Shown: positions 1-6,719 of the stretch, piece after piece
Position numbering within the stretch: the first letter of the stretch is position 1
Layout of the letters: each line of letters starts with the position of its first letter
From: Acidobacteriota bacterium
Lineage (GTDB): Bacteria; Acidobacteriota; JAAYUB01; JAMOQF01
Length of the DNA: 12,545 bases
Reading direction: 5' to 3'
Assembly (NCBI GenBank): GCA_027040585.1
Contig: JALULU010000112.1
Location: 1 to 12,545 of the forward strand
Made by a program: the position numbers and the translations under genes
The notes under the pieces: model-generated
What the model was told of the DNA's origin: nothing
Seen by the model: only the letters and a program-made list of their open reading frames with translations
Databases searched by the model: none

Positions 1-83
1 AGTATGATGATAACCATCCATACATATTAGATGGTACAGGAGAAATTGTAGGGTTTATAGGTGGAGTAGGATACAAATTCTAA
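1..83 (+). CDS. C-terminal fragment of a probable outer-membrane beta-barrel protein
   Basis: The frame starting at base 3 is open from the window edge to a TAA at 81-83 and gives the last 26 residues of a protein, ending in GGVGYKF. The final residue is Phe, with Tyr two places before it and Val two before that. This alternating pattern with a terminal aromatic is the known C-terminal beta-signal of outer-membrane barrels recognised by the BAM machinery. The gene points towards the minus-strand genes and ends in a strong hairpin terminator 16 bases after the stop, which supports it being a real gene end. The family (porin, autotransporter, other barrel) cannot be told from so little sequence. 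A soluble protein with a chance Phe end remains possible. Confidence 0.6.
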   Translation, partial: YDDNHPYILDGTGEIVGFIGGVGYKF

Positions 84-98
84 ATCTCTTCACACTTT

Positions 99-127
99 AA
101 GGGGATGTGTAAAACACATCCCCTTTT
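99..127 (+). terminator. Rho-independent terminator of the left-edge gene
   Basis: A perfect 12-bp inverted repeat (AAGGGGATGTGT at 99-110, its complement at 114-125) with a 3-base loop is followed by a short T run (124-127, then CCTT). It lies 15 bases past the stop at 83. On the minus strand no T run follows the stem, so it acts mainly on plus-strand transcripts. Confidence 0.9.
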
Positions 128-186
128 CCTTCATAAAAATAACCATTTTTCAGTAAATTTATTCAATAAATATATAAAAATTTTAG

Positions 187-216
187 GGTGTCAGGAACAA
201 ATATTGTGCCGTGTGA
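187..216. repeat. Decayed REP-like palindrome
   Basis: GGGTGTCAGGAACAAATATT followed by GTGCC contains an imperfect stem (GGAACAA at 194-200 with TTGTGCC at 204-210, one mismatch, 3-base loop). The left flank GTGTCAGG looks like half of the common palindrome GTGTCAGGCACA...TGTGCCTGACAC found as dispersed repeats in many bacteria, often next to REP-associated tyrosine transposases. The right flank here (GTGTGAGG) no longer matches. A second partial copy, TCAGGCACAAATTA, lies at 265-278. The family assignment is from memory of the motif. Confidence 0.5.
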
Positions 217-223
217 GGTTGTG

Positions 224-367
224 TGGGGTCATACCTTGAAATAATTCCCCAAAAAATGCAAATTTCAGGCACAAATTATGGGGTCAGACCTCAACATTAT
301 ACTTAACTACCAGGGTAATAAAAAAACATGGGGACAGACCTCGGTAGATTTTTGGGGACAGACCTCG
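224..367. repeat. Cluster of four TGGGGWCAGACCTCG-type direct repeats
   Basis: Four copies of a 15-base word lie in the same orientation: TGGGGTCATACCTTG at 224-238, TGGGGTCAGACCTCA at 279-293, and two identical copies TGGGGACAGACCTCG at 329-343 and 353-367. The first copies are about 50 bases apart and the last two start 24 bases apart. The gap between the convergent genes (128-381) otherwise holds only AT-rich sequence and no credible ORF. The word GGGGTCAGACC is a widespread dispersed repeat core, so I read this as non-coding remnants of a REP-type or transposase-mobilised repeat. No transposase is present in the window. Confidence 0.7.
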
Positions 368-381
368 CAAAAGAAATATAT

Positions 382-1308
382 TTATTTATTAAGTTCTTTT
401 ATACCAAAACTAACATTTTTAAACACATATCCCCTTTTTCTCATCTTATCAATAAATGAAGGTAAAATTTCATAAACTGGTTCCTTTCTCTTACTTCCAA
501 GGTGAAATAAAACTATTCCGCCATTAAAACCATATTTCCTATGTTTACCAAAATTTAATAACATATTTAAAATTTCTAAATTTGTTCTATATCTTTTATC
601 ACTTTTATCATAGAGCCAATCTATTGTATCGAGGTTCTCTTTGTATTTATAATCCCTTGTCCAGGATATGTGATAGTACCCAAGTTCATGCGCCCATGTA
701 TCCAGTTGAAAATTTGTTTCACCATAGGGAGCTCTCCATATTTTTCCCATTTTTTTTCCTGTTAAATTGTAGTAAAGCAATTCATTTTTTTTAAGCAAAC
801 TCAGGAAAAAATCTTTTGTAATACTTTTTTTAGTAATTTGTCTGTGTAATTTTTCCCAATTGGTCAAATGCACATGTCTGTATAAATGACTTCCCACTTC
901 TATTAGTGGAGAATTTGAAATCAATTTCGTATCAAAAGGGAAATTTTCTATGAATCTACCATTTAAAAAAAAAGTAGCAGGCACTTTTTTGTCCTTTAAA
1001 ATTCTTAATATAGGCTTTACACAATTGTTTAAACTACATCCATCAAAGGTTAAAAAAATGTAAGGTTCATCCCTTCTAAATCTCAAAATATCATATTTGT
1101 TCACATAAATAGGTCCAATTCTTTTATGAAAAGATTTTACCTTTTTAAAAGTTTTTTTCTCCTTCAATTTTTTCGTTATTTTCTTCTTGTGAAAATAAAT
1201 ATTGGTATAATTTTTTGTTTCATTTTTCTTTATAAAAAAAAATAGAAAAATAAAAAGTAAAATGGTTAAAAGAATAAGGAAAAATCTAATATAAAATGAT
1301 ATCCTCAT
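382..1308 (-). CDS. Membrane-anchored polysaccharide deacetylase (NodB/CE4 family)
   Basis: This 308-residue protein should remove acetyl groups from an N-acetylated polysaccharide such as peptidoglycan or a surface glycan, on the outer face of the inner membrane. Residues 5-26 are an uninterrupted hydrophobic helix with no clear cleavage site, so it is probably an uncleaved anchor, followed by a Lys-rich linker to about residue 60. The NodB domain motifs appear in order: TFDGC at 87-91 (catalytic Asp89), the metal pair His141-x3-His145, RAPYG at 192-196, W216, and LFH with His269. The usual TFDD has Gly90 in place of the second, metal-binding Asp; some family members share this. The start ATG overlaps the udk stop by four bases (ATGA), so translation is probably coupled. 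No clear terminator follows; downstream is the REP-like repeat region. The substrate cannot be read from sequence. Confidence 0.88.
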   Translation of the reverse strand: MRISFYIRFFLILLTILLFIFLFFFIKKNETKNYTNIYFHKKKITKKLKEKKTFKKVKSFHKRIGPIYVNKYDILRFRRDEPYIFLTFDGCSLNNCVKPILRILKDKKVPATFFLNGRFIENFPFDTKLISNSPLIEVGSHLYRHVHLTNWEKLHRQITKKSITKDFFLSLLKKNELLYYNLTGKKMGKIWRAPYGETNFQLDTWAHELGYYHISWTRDYKYKENLDTIDWLYDKSDKRYRTNLEILNMLLNFGKHRKYGFNGGIVLFHLGSKRKEPVYEILPSFIDKMRKRGYVFKNVSFGIKELNK

Positions 1309-1937
1309 TTTAAATCTTTTAAAATTCTTTGAATCCTTGAAACTATCGTCTCTATTGCAACGATGTTATATGCACCTTCTGGTATAATTATATCAGCATA
1401 TCTTTTTGAGGGCTCCACAAATTGTAAATGCATTGGCTTAACTGTTGAAAGATACTGATTTATAATTGATTCAAGCGACCTTCCCCTCTCTAACACATCT
1501 CTTTTTAATCTTCTTATAAATCTCTCATCTGAATCACAGTCTACAAAGATTTTAATGTCAAATATATCCCTGAGCCTTTTTTCCTGAAAGACAAGAATTC
1601 CCTCAACGATTATTAAATTTGAAGGTTCTATGTGGTTTGTCTCAGAAAGTCTTGAATTTGTGTGGAAATTGTAAATGGGCTGTTCCACGGGTTTAAAACT
1701 TAAAAGGTCTTTTAAATGTTTTATAAATAAATCCCAATCAAATGCCTCAGGATGGTCATAATTTGATGTTTCCTTTATTTTTTCAGGTAAATCCTTTTCA
1801 TCTAAATAATAAGAATCCTGATGAATAATTATGGGATTGTATTCCTTTAATTTTTCCCTCAATGTTATAGCAATTGATGTCTTCCCAGAACCTGTACCAC
1901 CACAAATCCCAACCAACAAAGGTTTACTATTTCTCAT
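1305..1937 (-). CDS. udk: Uridine kinase (uridine/cytidine to UMP/CMP)
   Basis: Cytoplasmic kinase of pyrimidine salvage, which uses a nucleoside triphosphate to phosphorylate uridine and cytidine. The 210 residues match the normal family length (about 210-215). Seen in order: P-loop GGTGSGKT at 13-20, HQDSYY at 39-44, NYDHPEAFD at 59-67, VEGIL at 111-115, RRLKRDVLERGRS at 142-154, and VKPMHLQFVEPSKRYADIIIP at 166-186, which tracks the E. coli enzyme closely. The start ATG at 1937 lies inside the end of the preceding amidohydrolase gene (11-base overlap). A modest Shine-Dalgarno-like AAGGG sits about ten bases before it. The gene shares an operon with two purine nucleoside deaminases. Confidence 0.95.
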   Translation of the reverse strand: MRNSKPLLVGICGGTGSGKTSIAITLREKLKEYNPIIIHQDSYYLDEKDLPEKIKETSNYDHPEAFDWDLFIKHLKDLLSFKPVEQPIYNFHTNSRLSETNHIEPSNLIIVEGILVFQEKRLRDIFDIKIFVDCDSDERFIRRLKRDVLERGRSLESIINQYLSTVKPMHLQFVEPSKRYADIIIPEGAYNIVAIETIVSRIQRILKDLK

Positions 1938-3270
1938 ATTTTTTTACCCTTTTTAGCAAATTTTTAAGTTCAATTTCAGATTCATAAATTACGTTTTCCC
2001 TATTTAAATTATTAAACAAACCATTTTCATAGACAATATCGCCATCTATAACAGTCATAAGAACATCCCTGCTACCAAAATTATATACAAGTGCACTGTA
2101 TATATTTGAAAATGGAAAAGAGTGTAAATCCTTTCCCTTTAAAACCACAAAATCAGCCTTTTTACCAAGTTCTATACTTCCTATCTCATCCTCCATCATA
2201 AGTGCTTTAGCCCCATCAATTGTTGCCATTTTTACAATATCTTGAGCCTTTAAGACCCCAGGTCCTTTTCTATATGATTGTATTAATCCGGCAAGTCTCA
2301 TCTCGACAAAGATATCAAGATTGTTATTACATGGTGCACCATCTGCTCCAAGAGATACAGAAATGCCATTCTCCCTCATTTCAGGTACCATGGCAATACC
2401 TGAACCAAGCTTTAAATTAGAACCAGGGCAATGTAAAACTTTTGTTCCTGTCTCCTTTAAAATTTCCATTTCTTCTTCATCCACCCATATACAATGAGCC
2501 AGATATAAAAGATCACCGGTCAGTCCCATCTTATGAAAATATTCAATGTTTTTCATACCTTTTGCTTCATATACAGCTTCTATTTCTTTTATATTTTCTG
2601 AAGAGTGGGAGTGAACCCTTACCCTATTTTTTTTAGAAAATTCCCTCACATCCTCAATTAATTTATCAGAACATGACAGTGCAAACCTCGGAGCAACGGC
2701 AAGTTGTAATTTTCCACTATCTTTTTTATGGTAATTTTTATATAATTTTTCTACCTCTAACATAGCACTTTTTCTACTCTGTTTTAAAGGTTTTGGAATA
2801 CTATCTCCCTCATCCATTAAGCATTTTCCAACAATTGCCCTCTGGCCTGTTTCCTTCAATGCCTCAAAAACAACGTTAGTATTTTTTACTGTTTCCATTG
2901 TCATAATGGTTGTAGTACCGCCAGAAATTAATTCCATACTTCCAAGTAAAGCACTTTTATATAAACTATCCTCATTGTGCGATGCCTCAAGTGGCCATAT
3001 TCTCTTTTTAAGCCAGTCAAGTAGTTCTAAATCATCTGCAAGTCCCCTGAAAAGGGTCTGGCATAAATGAACATGTGTCTGAATAAAACCTGGTAAAATT
3101 ATGTTTCCATTTAAATTTATTAAGTTGCCTGCCGGAGTCTCAAACTTTCCAATACCCGTTATTTCCCCATTTTCAACAAGTATATCTCCTTCTATAACTT
3201 CCATTTCAGGATTCATTGTTACTATTAAACCATTTTTAAAAACTTTTACATCATTTTTCTCTGAACTCAT
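1927..3270 (-). CDS. mtaD: MTA/SAH/5'-deoxyadenosine deaminase-type amidohydrolase
   Basis: A 447-residue cytoplasmic metal-dependent hydrolase of the amidohydrolase superfamily, in the branch that deaminates 5'-methylthioadenosine, S-adenosylhomocysteine and 5'-deoxyadenosine to inosine-type products. The N-terminal beta part (about 1-60) precedes the barrel. Visible catalytic residues are THVH (His66, His68), His222 and Asp310 as metal ligands, and Glu225 in HSHSSEN and His259 in LAHC as proton-transfer residues. LGADGAPCNNNLD at 307-319 is the form I associate with MtaD/DadD-like enzymes. The C-terminal GSIELGKKADFVVL (364-377) is the usual closing beta-sandwich strand. The start ATG is preceded by a strong GGGGAGGAG (plus-strand 3278-3286) with a 7-base spacer. 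Its neighbours, adenosine deaminase and uridine kinase, support nucleoside salvage. Which adenosyl nucleoside it prefers, or whether it acts on another amino-purine or triazine, cannot be settled here. Confidence 0.85.
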   Translation of the reverse strand: MSSEKNDVKVFKNGLIVTMNPEMEVIEGDILVENGEITGIGKFETPAGNLINLNGNIILPGFIQTHVHLCQTLFRGLADDLELLDWLKKRIWPLEASHNEDSLYKSALLGSMELISGGTTTIMTMETVKNTNVVFEALKETGQRAIVGKCLMDEGDSIPKPLKQSRKSAMLEVEKLYKNYHKKDSGKLQLAVAPRFALSCSDKLIEDVREFSKKNRVRVHSHSSENIKEIEAVYEAKGMKNIEYFHKMGLTGDLLYLAHCIWVDEEEMEILKETGTKVLHCPGSNLKLGSGIAMVPEMRENGISVSLGADGAPCNNNLDIFVEMRLAGLIQSYRKGPGVLKAQDIVKMATIDGAKALMMEDEIGSIELGKKADFVVLKGKDLHSFPFSNIYSALVYNFGSRDVLMTVIDGDIVYENGLFNNLNRENVIYESEIELKNLLKRVKKYEK

Positions 3271-3274
3271 TTAT

Positions 3275-4474
3275 TTACTCCTCCCCATTTCCAACTTTTT
3301 TAATGTAATTTAAAACTTTCCTTACATATTTTCTTTTTTCAGTGTATTTCCCGGGGAAAAAACTCCGTTTAAATCCATAAATTAAAATATCCTTTAAGGT
3401 CTTAAAATCTATATCAAAATTCTCAATTGCTAAAAGTATTTCCTTTGAAACTGTCGTATTTGAAACCAACCTGTTATCTGTACAAATAGCAACGCTTAAC
3501 CTGTGTTCAAGCATCTTTCTAAAATTGTGATTTTTTAAATCCCCAATGGCTGGATTTGTCTGTAAATTGCTTGTTAAACAAACTTCAATAGTAATCCTTG
3601 AATCAGCTATATATTGAATAAGTGCTTTAACAAATTTTGCCTTGTCCTCAATTTTATTATCTGTAATTGCAGTTTCATCAAATAAGTAATACCCATGTCC
3701 AATTCTATCAGCATGCAGTTCTGAAATTGCCTGAAAAATGGATTCTGGACCAAAAGCTTCTCCAGCATGAACAGTTTTTTTCATAAAATTTCTATGGACA
3801 AAACTGTAAGCTTCTCTGTGATCAATTGCAGGATTTCCAACCTCATCCCCTGCAAGGTCAAACCCTACAATGGGAATTGAAAATTTATCCCTCGCATAGA
3901 CTGCCCCCTTTGCCAATTCAAGTGAAGCAAGGCTATATAATTCTTTACTTTTTGAAAATTTATGAACTGAACAAAATTTTTCATAATATTTTGAAAAAAA
4001 GCTCTCAAACTTTCTCATGGCGCAAACTATTATCCCATATTTATACTCTGGTTCATCTAAGGGTAAATTTCTATTATATTTATCACAGGCTTCTTTCATA
4101 CCATCATTTACTGCAATAATCACATCTTCTAACTCCAAATCATCGTTTATGTGAAGCTGAGGGGCAAATCTGACTTCTACATATCTTACACCTTCCCTAA
4201 TATTATCTTCCATAAACTCATAGGCAATTCTTTTTAAACTCTCCCTATCCTGCATAACAGCCACCGTATATTTGAACCCCTCAAGATACTCTGTTAAACT
4301 ATTATAACTATTTTTAAACACCAATTCCCTCAATCCTTCTTCAGTATAGGAAGGCAATTCAATATTCCTCTCTTTTGCAAGTTCTATAAGTGTATTAAGC
4401 CTTAAAGAACCATCCAAATGTACGTGTAAATCATTTTTAGGTAGTTTTTTTATTAAATCAATATCTAATTTCAT
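3275..4474 (-). CDS. add: Adenosine deaminase
   Basis: Zinc hydrolase that converts adenosine (and deoxyadenosine) to inosine in the cytoplasm, feeding purine salvage. At 399 residues it is longer than E. coli Add (about 333), with extra sequence around 133-185. Motifs are in the right order: HVHLDGS at 17-23 (His17, His19, Asp21), VHAGE at 235-239 (His236, catalytic Glu239), RIGHG at 257-261 (His260), EVCLTSN at 297-303 and CTDN at 331-334 (Asp333). The last motif is TDN where the classical enzyme has TDD; I recall TDNRL in a bacterial subfamily, so activity on adenosine is still likely. The start ATG has AAAGGAG six bases before it. It is the first gene of the tight add-mtaD-udk-deacetylase cluster, with four bases before mtaD. 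Confidence 0.9.
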   Translation of the reverse strand: MKLDIDLIKKLPKNDLHVHLDGSLRLNTLIELAKERNIELPSYTEEGLRELVFKNSYNSLTEYLEGFKYTVAVMQDRESLKRIAYEFMEDNIREGVRYVEVRFAPQLHINDDLELEDVIIAVNDGMKEACDKYNRNLPLDEPEYKYGIIVCAMRKFESFFSKYYEKFCSVHKFSKSKELYSLASLELAKGAVYARDKFSIPIVGFDLAGDEVGNPAIDHREAYSFVHRNFMKKTVHAGEAFGPESIFQAISELHADRIGHGYYLFDETAITDNKIEDKAKFVKALIQYIADSRITIEVCLTSNLQTNPAIGDLKNHNFRKMLEHRLSVAICTDNRLVSNTTVSKEILLAIENFDIDFKTLKDILIYGFKRSFFPGKYTEKRKYVRKVLNYIKKVGNGEE

Positions 4475-4505
4475 TTAATGCTCCTTTAAATAAGAATATC
4501 AAGTT

Positions 4506-4534
4506 ATTATACATAAAAAATAAAAAATTCATAA
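4506..4534 (-). promoter_or_regulatory. Candidate promoter for the add-mtaD-udk-deacetylase operon
   Basis: The 65-base gap between recG and add contains a perfect TATAAT on the minus strand (plus-strand 4506-4511), preceded directly by TG. A weak -35, TTATGA, lies 17 bases upstream at 4529-4534. This places transcription start roughly 25 bases before the add ATG. The AT richness of the gap makes a chance match possible. Confidence 0.45.
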
Positions 4535-4539
4535 AATTT

Positions 4540-6651
4540 TTATCCCCAATTGATAAATTTAAACTCCTCATCAAAAAAATCTTTGACTTTTTTGAAAACC
4601 TCCTTGCTCAAAAGATTATTTTTTATATAAAATTCTGCATCAGTTGAAGCCCTTTCAAGAATTTTTCTATCTCTCAATATATTGGCAAATTTAAATCCCC
4701 CACCTCCCCACTGCTTAATTCCACCAAGCTCTCCAGGTCCCCTTAATTTTAAATCCTCTTCTGCAATTTTAAAGCCATCATTTGTGGATACAAATACATT
4801 TAAACGCCTTAAAGTATCTTCACTTTTTTGAGAATAGGCTATCAAAAAACACTTCCCTTTCTTTCCACCTCTTCCAACTCTACCTCTTAGTTGATGTAAT
4901 TGAGAAAGGCCAAACCTTTCAGCGTGTTCTATTACTATAAATGTTGCATCTTTTACATCTATACCAACCTCAACTACGGTAGTACTTACAAGAATATCTA
5001 TTTCTCCCCTTTCAAATTCCCGCATAGTTTTTTCTTTTTCACCTGTTTTCATTCTTCCATGTAATAGTCCCACTTTATAATTTGAAAAAATTCCTTTAAT
5101 GGTTTTATAGCCTTCCAATGCACTTTTTAAGCTCATCTTTTCAGATTCTTCTATAATTGGAAAAACAAAAAACCCTTTATTTCCTTTTTTTAACTCTTTT
5201 AAAACCTGCTCATACACTCTGGAAATTTGATCCGGATAAAAAAGAAAAGTTTCAACTTCCATTCTATTTGGCGGCAATTGATCAATTACTGAAATATCGA
5301 GATCTCCATAAAGTGTAAGGGCAAGTGTTCTTGGAATTGGAGTAGCAGTCATTACTAATATGTCTGGAGTTATCCCCTTTTCATAAAGTTTTACCCTCTG
5401 AATCACTCCAAATCTGTGCTGTTCATCAATAACAATTAGCCCAAGCTTTTTAAAACAAACATCACCTTCAATTACGCTGTGAGTACCTATAAGAATGTCT
5501 ATAACCCCACTTTCAATCTCTTCTTTCACTTTCTTCTTTTCACTGTTTTTTAAACCACTTTTTAAAAGTGAAACTTTAATTTTTGTGTCTTTTAAAATTC
5601 TTTTAAAATTTAAAAAATGTTGTTCTGCAAGAATTTCAGTGGGGGCCATTAAAACTGCTTGATAACCATTTTTTACAACTATTAACATTGACATAAGGGC
5701 TATAATTGTTTTTCCACTTCCCACATCCCCCTGAAGCAATCTGTTCATTGGTTGCAAAGATGTTAAATCCTCTACGATTTCCCTCATAACCCTTTTTTGT
5801 GCCTCAGTTAATTTAAAGGGTAAAATTTTCCCTATATATTTTTTTAACTTTAAATCAACAACAATACTTCTTCCTTTTTTATTTCTTTTATATTTTCTGG
5901 AAATAAATTTTAAACCTATTTGAAATAGAAAAAACTCCTCATAAATCATCCTCTTATGAAAAAGGGTTGAAAAATTATTTAAACTCTCAACAAATTCACT
6001 TCTCGAAAATGGATATTTTTCTTTATAGACAGGAAAATGAATTTCTTTTAATGCATCTTTTCTCTTCGGAAATGAATACTTCTCAATTATGGAATCAGGA
6101 AGAATTTCTTTAACTTCTTCCCCCACTTCCTTTAAAACAAAAAAAACCAATTCCCTTATTTTTTTAGAATTCAAAGCACCTATTCTTCTATAAACTGGAA
6201 TAATTCTCCCCCTATGTATTGAAACATCATCTTTTGTTTCAATTTCAAATTCAGGGTTTTGCATGGAAAAATATCCTTTAGAATAATTATCCTTTACTAC
6301 TTTTCCATATAGATAAACAGTCTCTCCTTCTTTCAAAACATTTTTTAAATATGGCATATTAAAAAAATAAACCTTTAATATACCTGCTTCATCACTTACA
6401 ATCATTTCAAACAATTTTATTTTTTTTCTATAAGTGGTACTCACCATCGAAGCTAAAATTTTTCCTTTTACAAGGGAAAAAGTATTTAATTCTAATCTGG
6501 AAATAGGTTTAATGAATTCCCTATCCTCATATCTAAAAGGCAAATAAAAAAGTAAATCCTTTACTTTTTCTATACCTTTCCCCTTAAAAGACCTTGCCTT
6601 AACAGGGCCTACACCTTTTAAATACTGAATATCATCCTTTAATGAGACCAC
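4540..6651 (-). CDS. recG: ATP-dependent DNA helicase RecG
   Basis: Superfamily 2 helicase that binds and remodels branched DNA, reversing stalled replication forks and processing recombination intermediates. Length is 703 residues, close to E. coli RecG (693). The N-terminal part has the helix-hairpin-helix-like YLKGVGPVKAR (10-20) and the OB-fold wedge domain to about 150. Helicase motifs follow: Walker A GDVGSGKT at 308-315, DEQHRFGV at 409-416, TATPIPRT at 435-442, and later LHGRM, EVGIDV and QLRGRVGRG. The C-terminal DGFKIAEEDLKLRGPGE matches the family, though the following GGIKQWGGGGFKF is more Gly-rich than usual. The start is GTG at 6651: an in-frame TAA lies directly before it and the next Met is around residue 69, so GTG is the only reasonable choice. 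The Shine-Dalgarno is weak (AAGGAA 12 bases away). No promoter is visible in the 68-base gap upstream. Confidence 0.97.
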   Translation of the reverse strand: MVSLKDDIQYLKGVGPVKARSFKGKGIEKVKDLLFYLPFRYEDREFIKPISRLELNTFSLVKGKILASMVSTTYRKKIKLFEMIVSDEAGILKVYFFNMPYLKNVLKEGETVYLYGKVVKDNYSKGYFSMQNPEFEIETKDDVSIHRGRIIPVYRRIGALNSKKIRELVFFVLKEVGEEVKEILPDSIIEKYSFPKRKDALKEIHFPVYKEKYPFSRSEFVESLNNFSTLFHKRMIYEEFFLFQIGLKFISRKYKRNKKGRSIVVDLKLKKYIGKILPFKLTEAQKRVMREIVEDLTSLQPMNRLLQGDVGSGKTIIALMSMLIVVKNGYQAVLMAPTEILAEQHFLNFKRILKDTKIKVSLLKSGLKNSEKKKVKEEIESGVIDILIGTHSVIEGDVCFKKLGLIVIDEQHRFGVIQRVKLYEKGITPDILVMTATPIPRTLALTLYGDLDISVIDQLPPNRMEVETFLFYPDQISRVYEQVLKELKKGNKGFFVFPIIEESEKMSLKSALEGYKTIKGIFSNYKVGLLHGRMKTGEKEKTMREFERGEIDILVSTTVVEVGIDVKDATFIVIEHAERFGLSQLHQLRGRVGRGGKKGKCFLIAYSQKSEDTLRRLNVFVSTNDGFKIAEEDLKLRGPGELGGIKQWGGGGFKFANILRDRKILERASTDAEFYIKNNLLSKEVFKKVKDFFDEEFKFINWG

Positions 6652-6684
6652 TTAAATTTTCCATTCCTTTTTGATTGAGGTAGG

Positions 6685-6714
6685 AAGAAAGGCAGGAGGG
6701 ATAAAATCCCTCCT
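6685..6714 (-). terminator. Probable terminator between the secreted-protein gene and recG
   Basis: On the minus strand a perfect 8-bp stem (AGGAGGGA and TCCCTCCT, plus-strand 6694-6701 and 6707-6714) with a 5-base loop is followed by GCCTTTCTTCC. It starts just after the stop of the secreted-protein gene at 6720. The T tract is interrupted, so termination may be partial, which would let some transcripts read into recG. Confidence 0.55.
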
Positions 6715-6719
6715 TAAAA

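Noticed and set aside
160..186. AT-rich stretch as a promoter or origin element
   Set aside because: Only low-complexity A/T with a short TTTATT/AATAAA palindrome. No -35 or other supporting signal was found.
244..284. Terminator for the minus-strand operon from CCCC at 247-250 and GGGG at 280-283
   Set aside because: The stem is only about four pairs with a loop near 30 bases and no T tract follows on the minus strand.
278..475. Plus-strand 65-residue reading frame
   Set aside because: It spans the REP-like repeats and runs into the antisense of the deacetylase gene. It has no ribosome site and no protein-like character.
3826..4119. Plus-strand 97-residue frame, and similar plus-strand frames inside recG, mtaD and the repeat gene
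   Set aside because: They lie antisense to genes with full sets of conserved motifs, and their translations look like reverse-frame composition.
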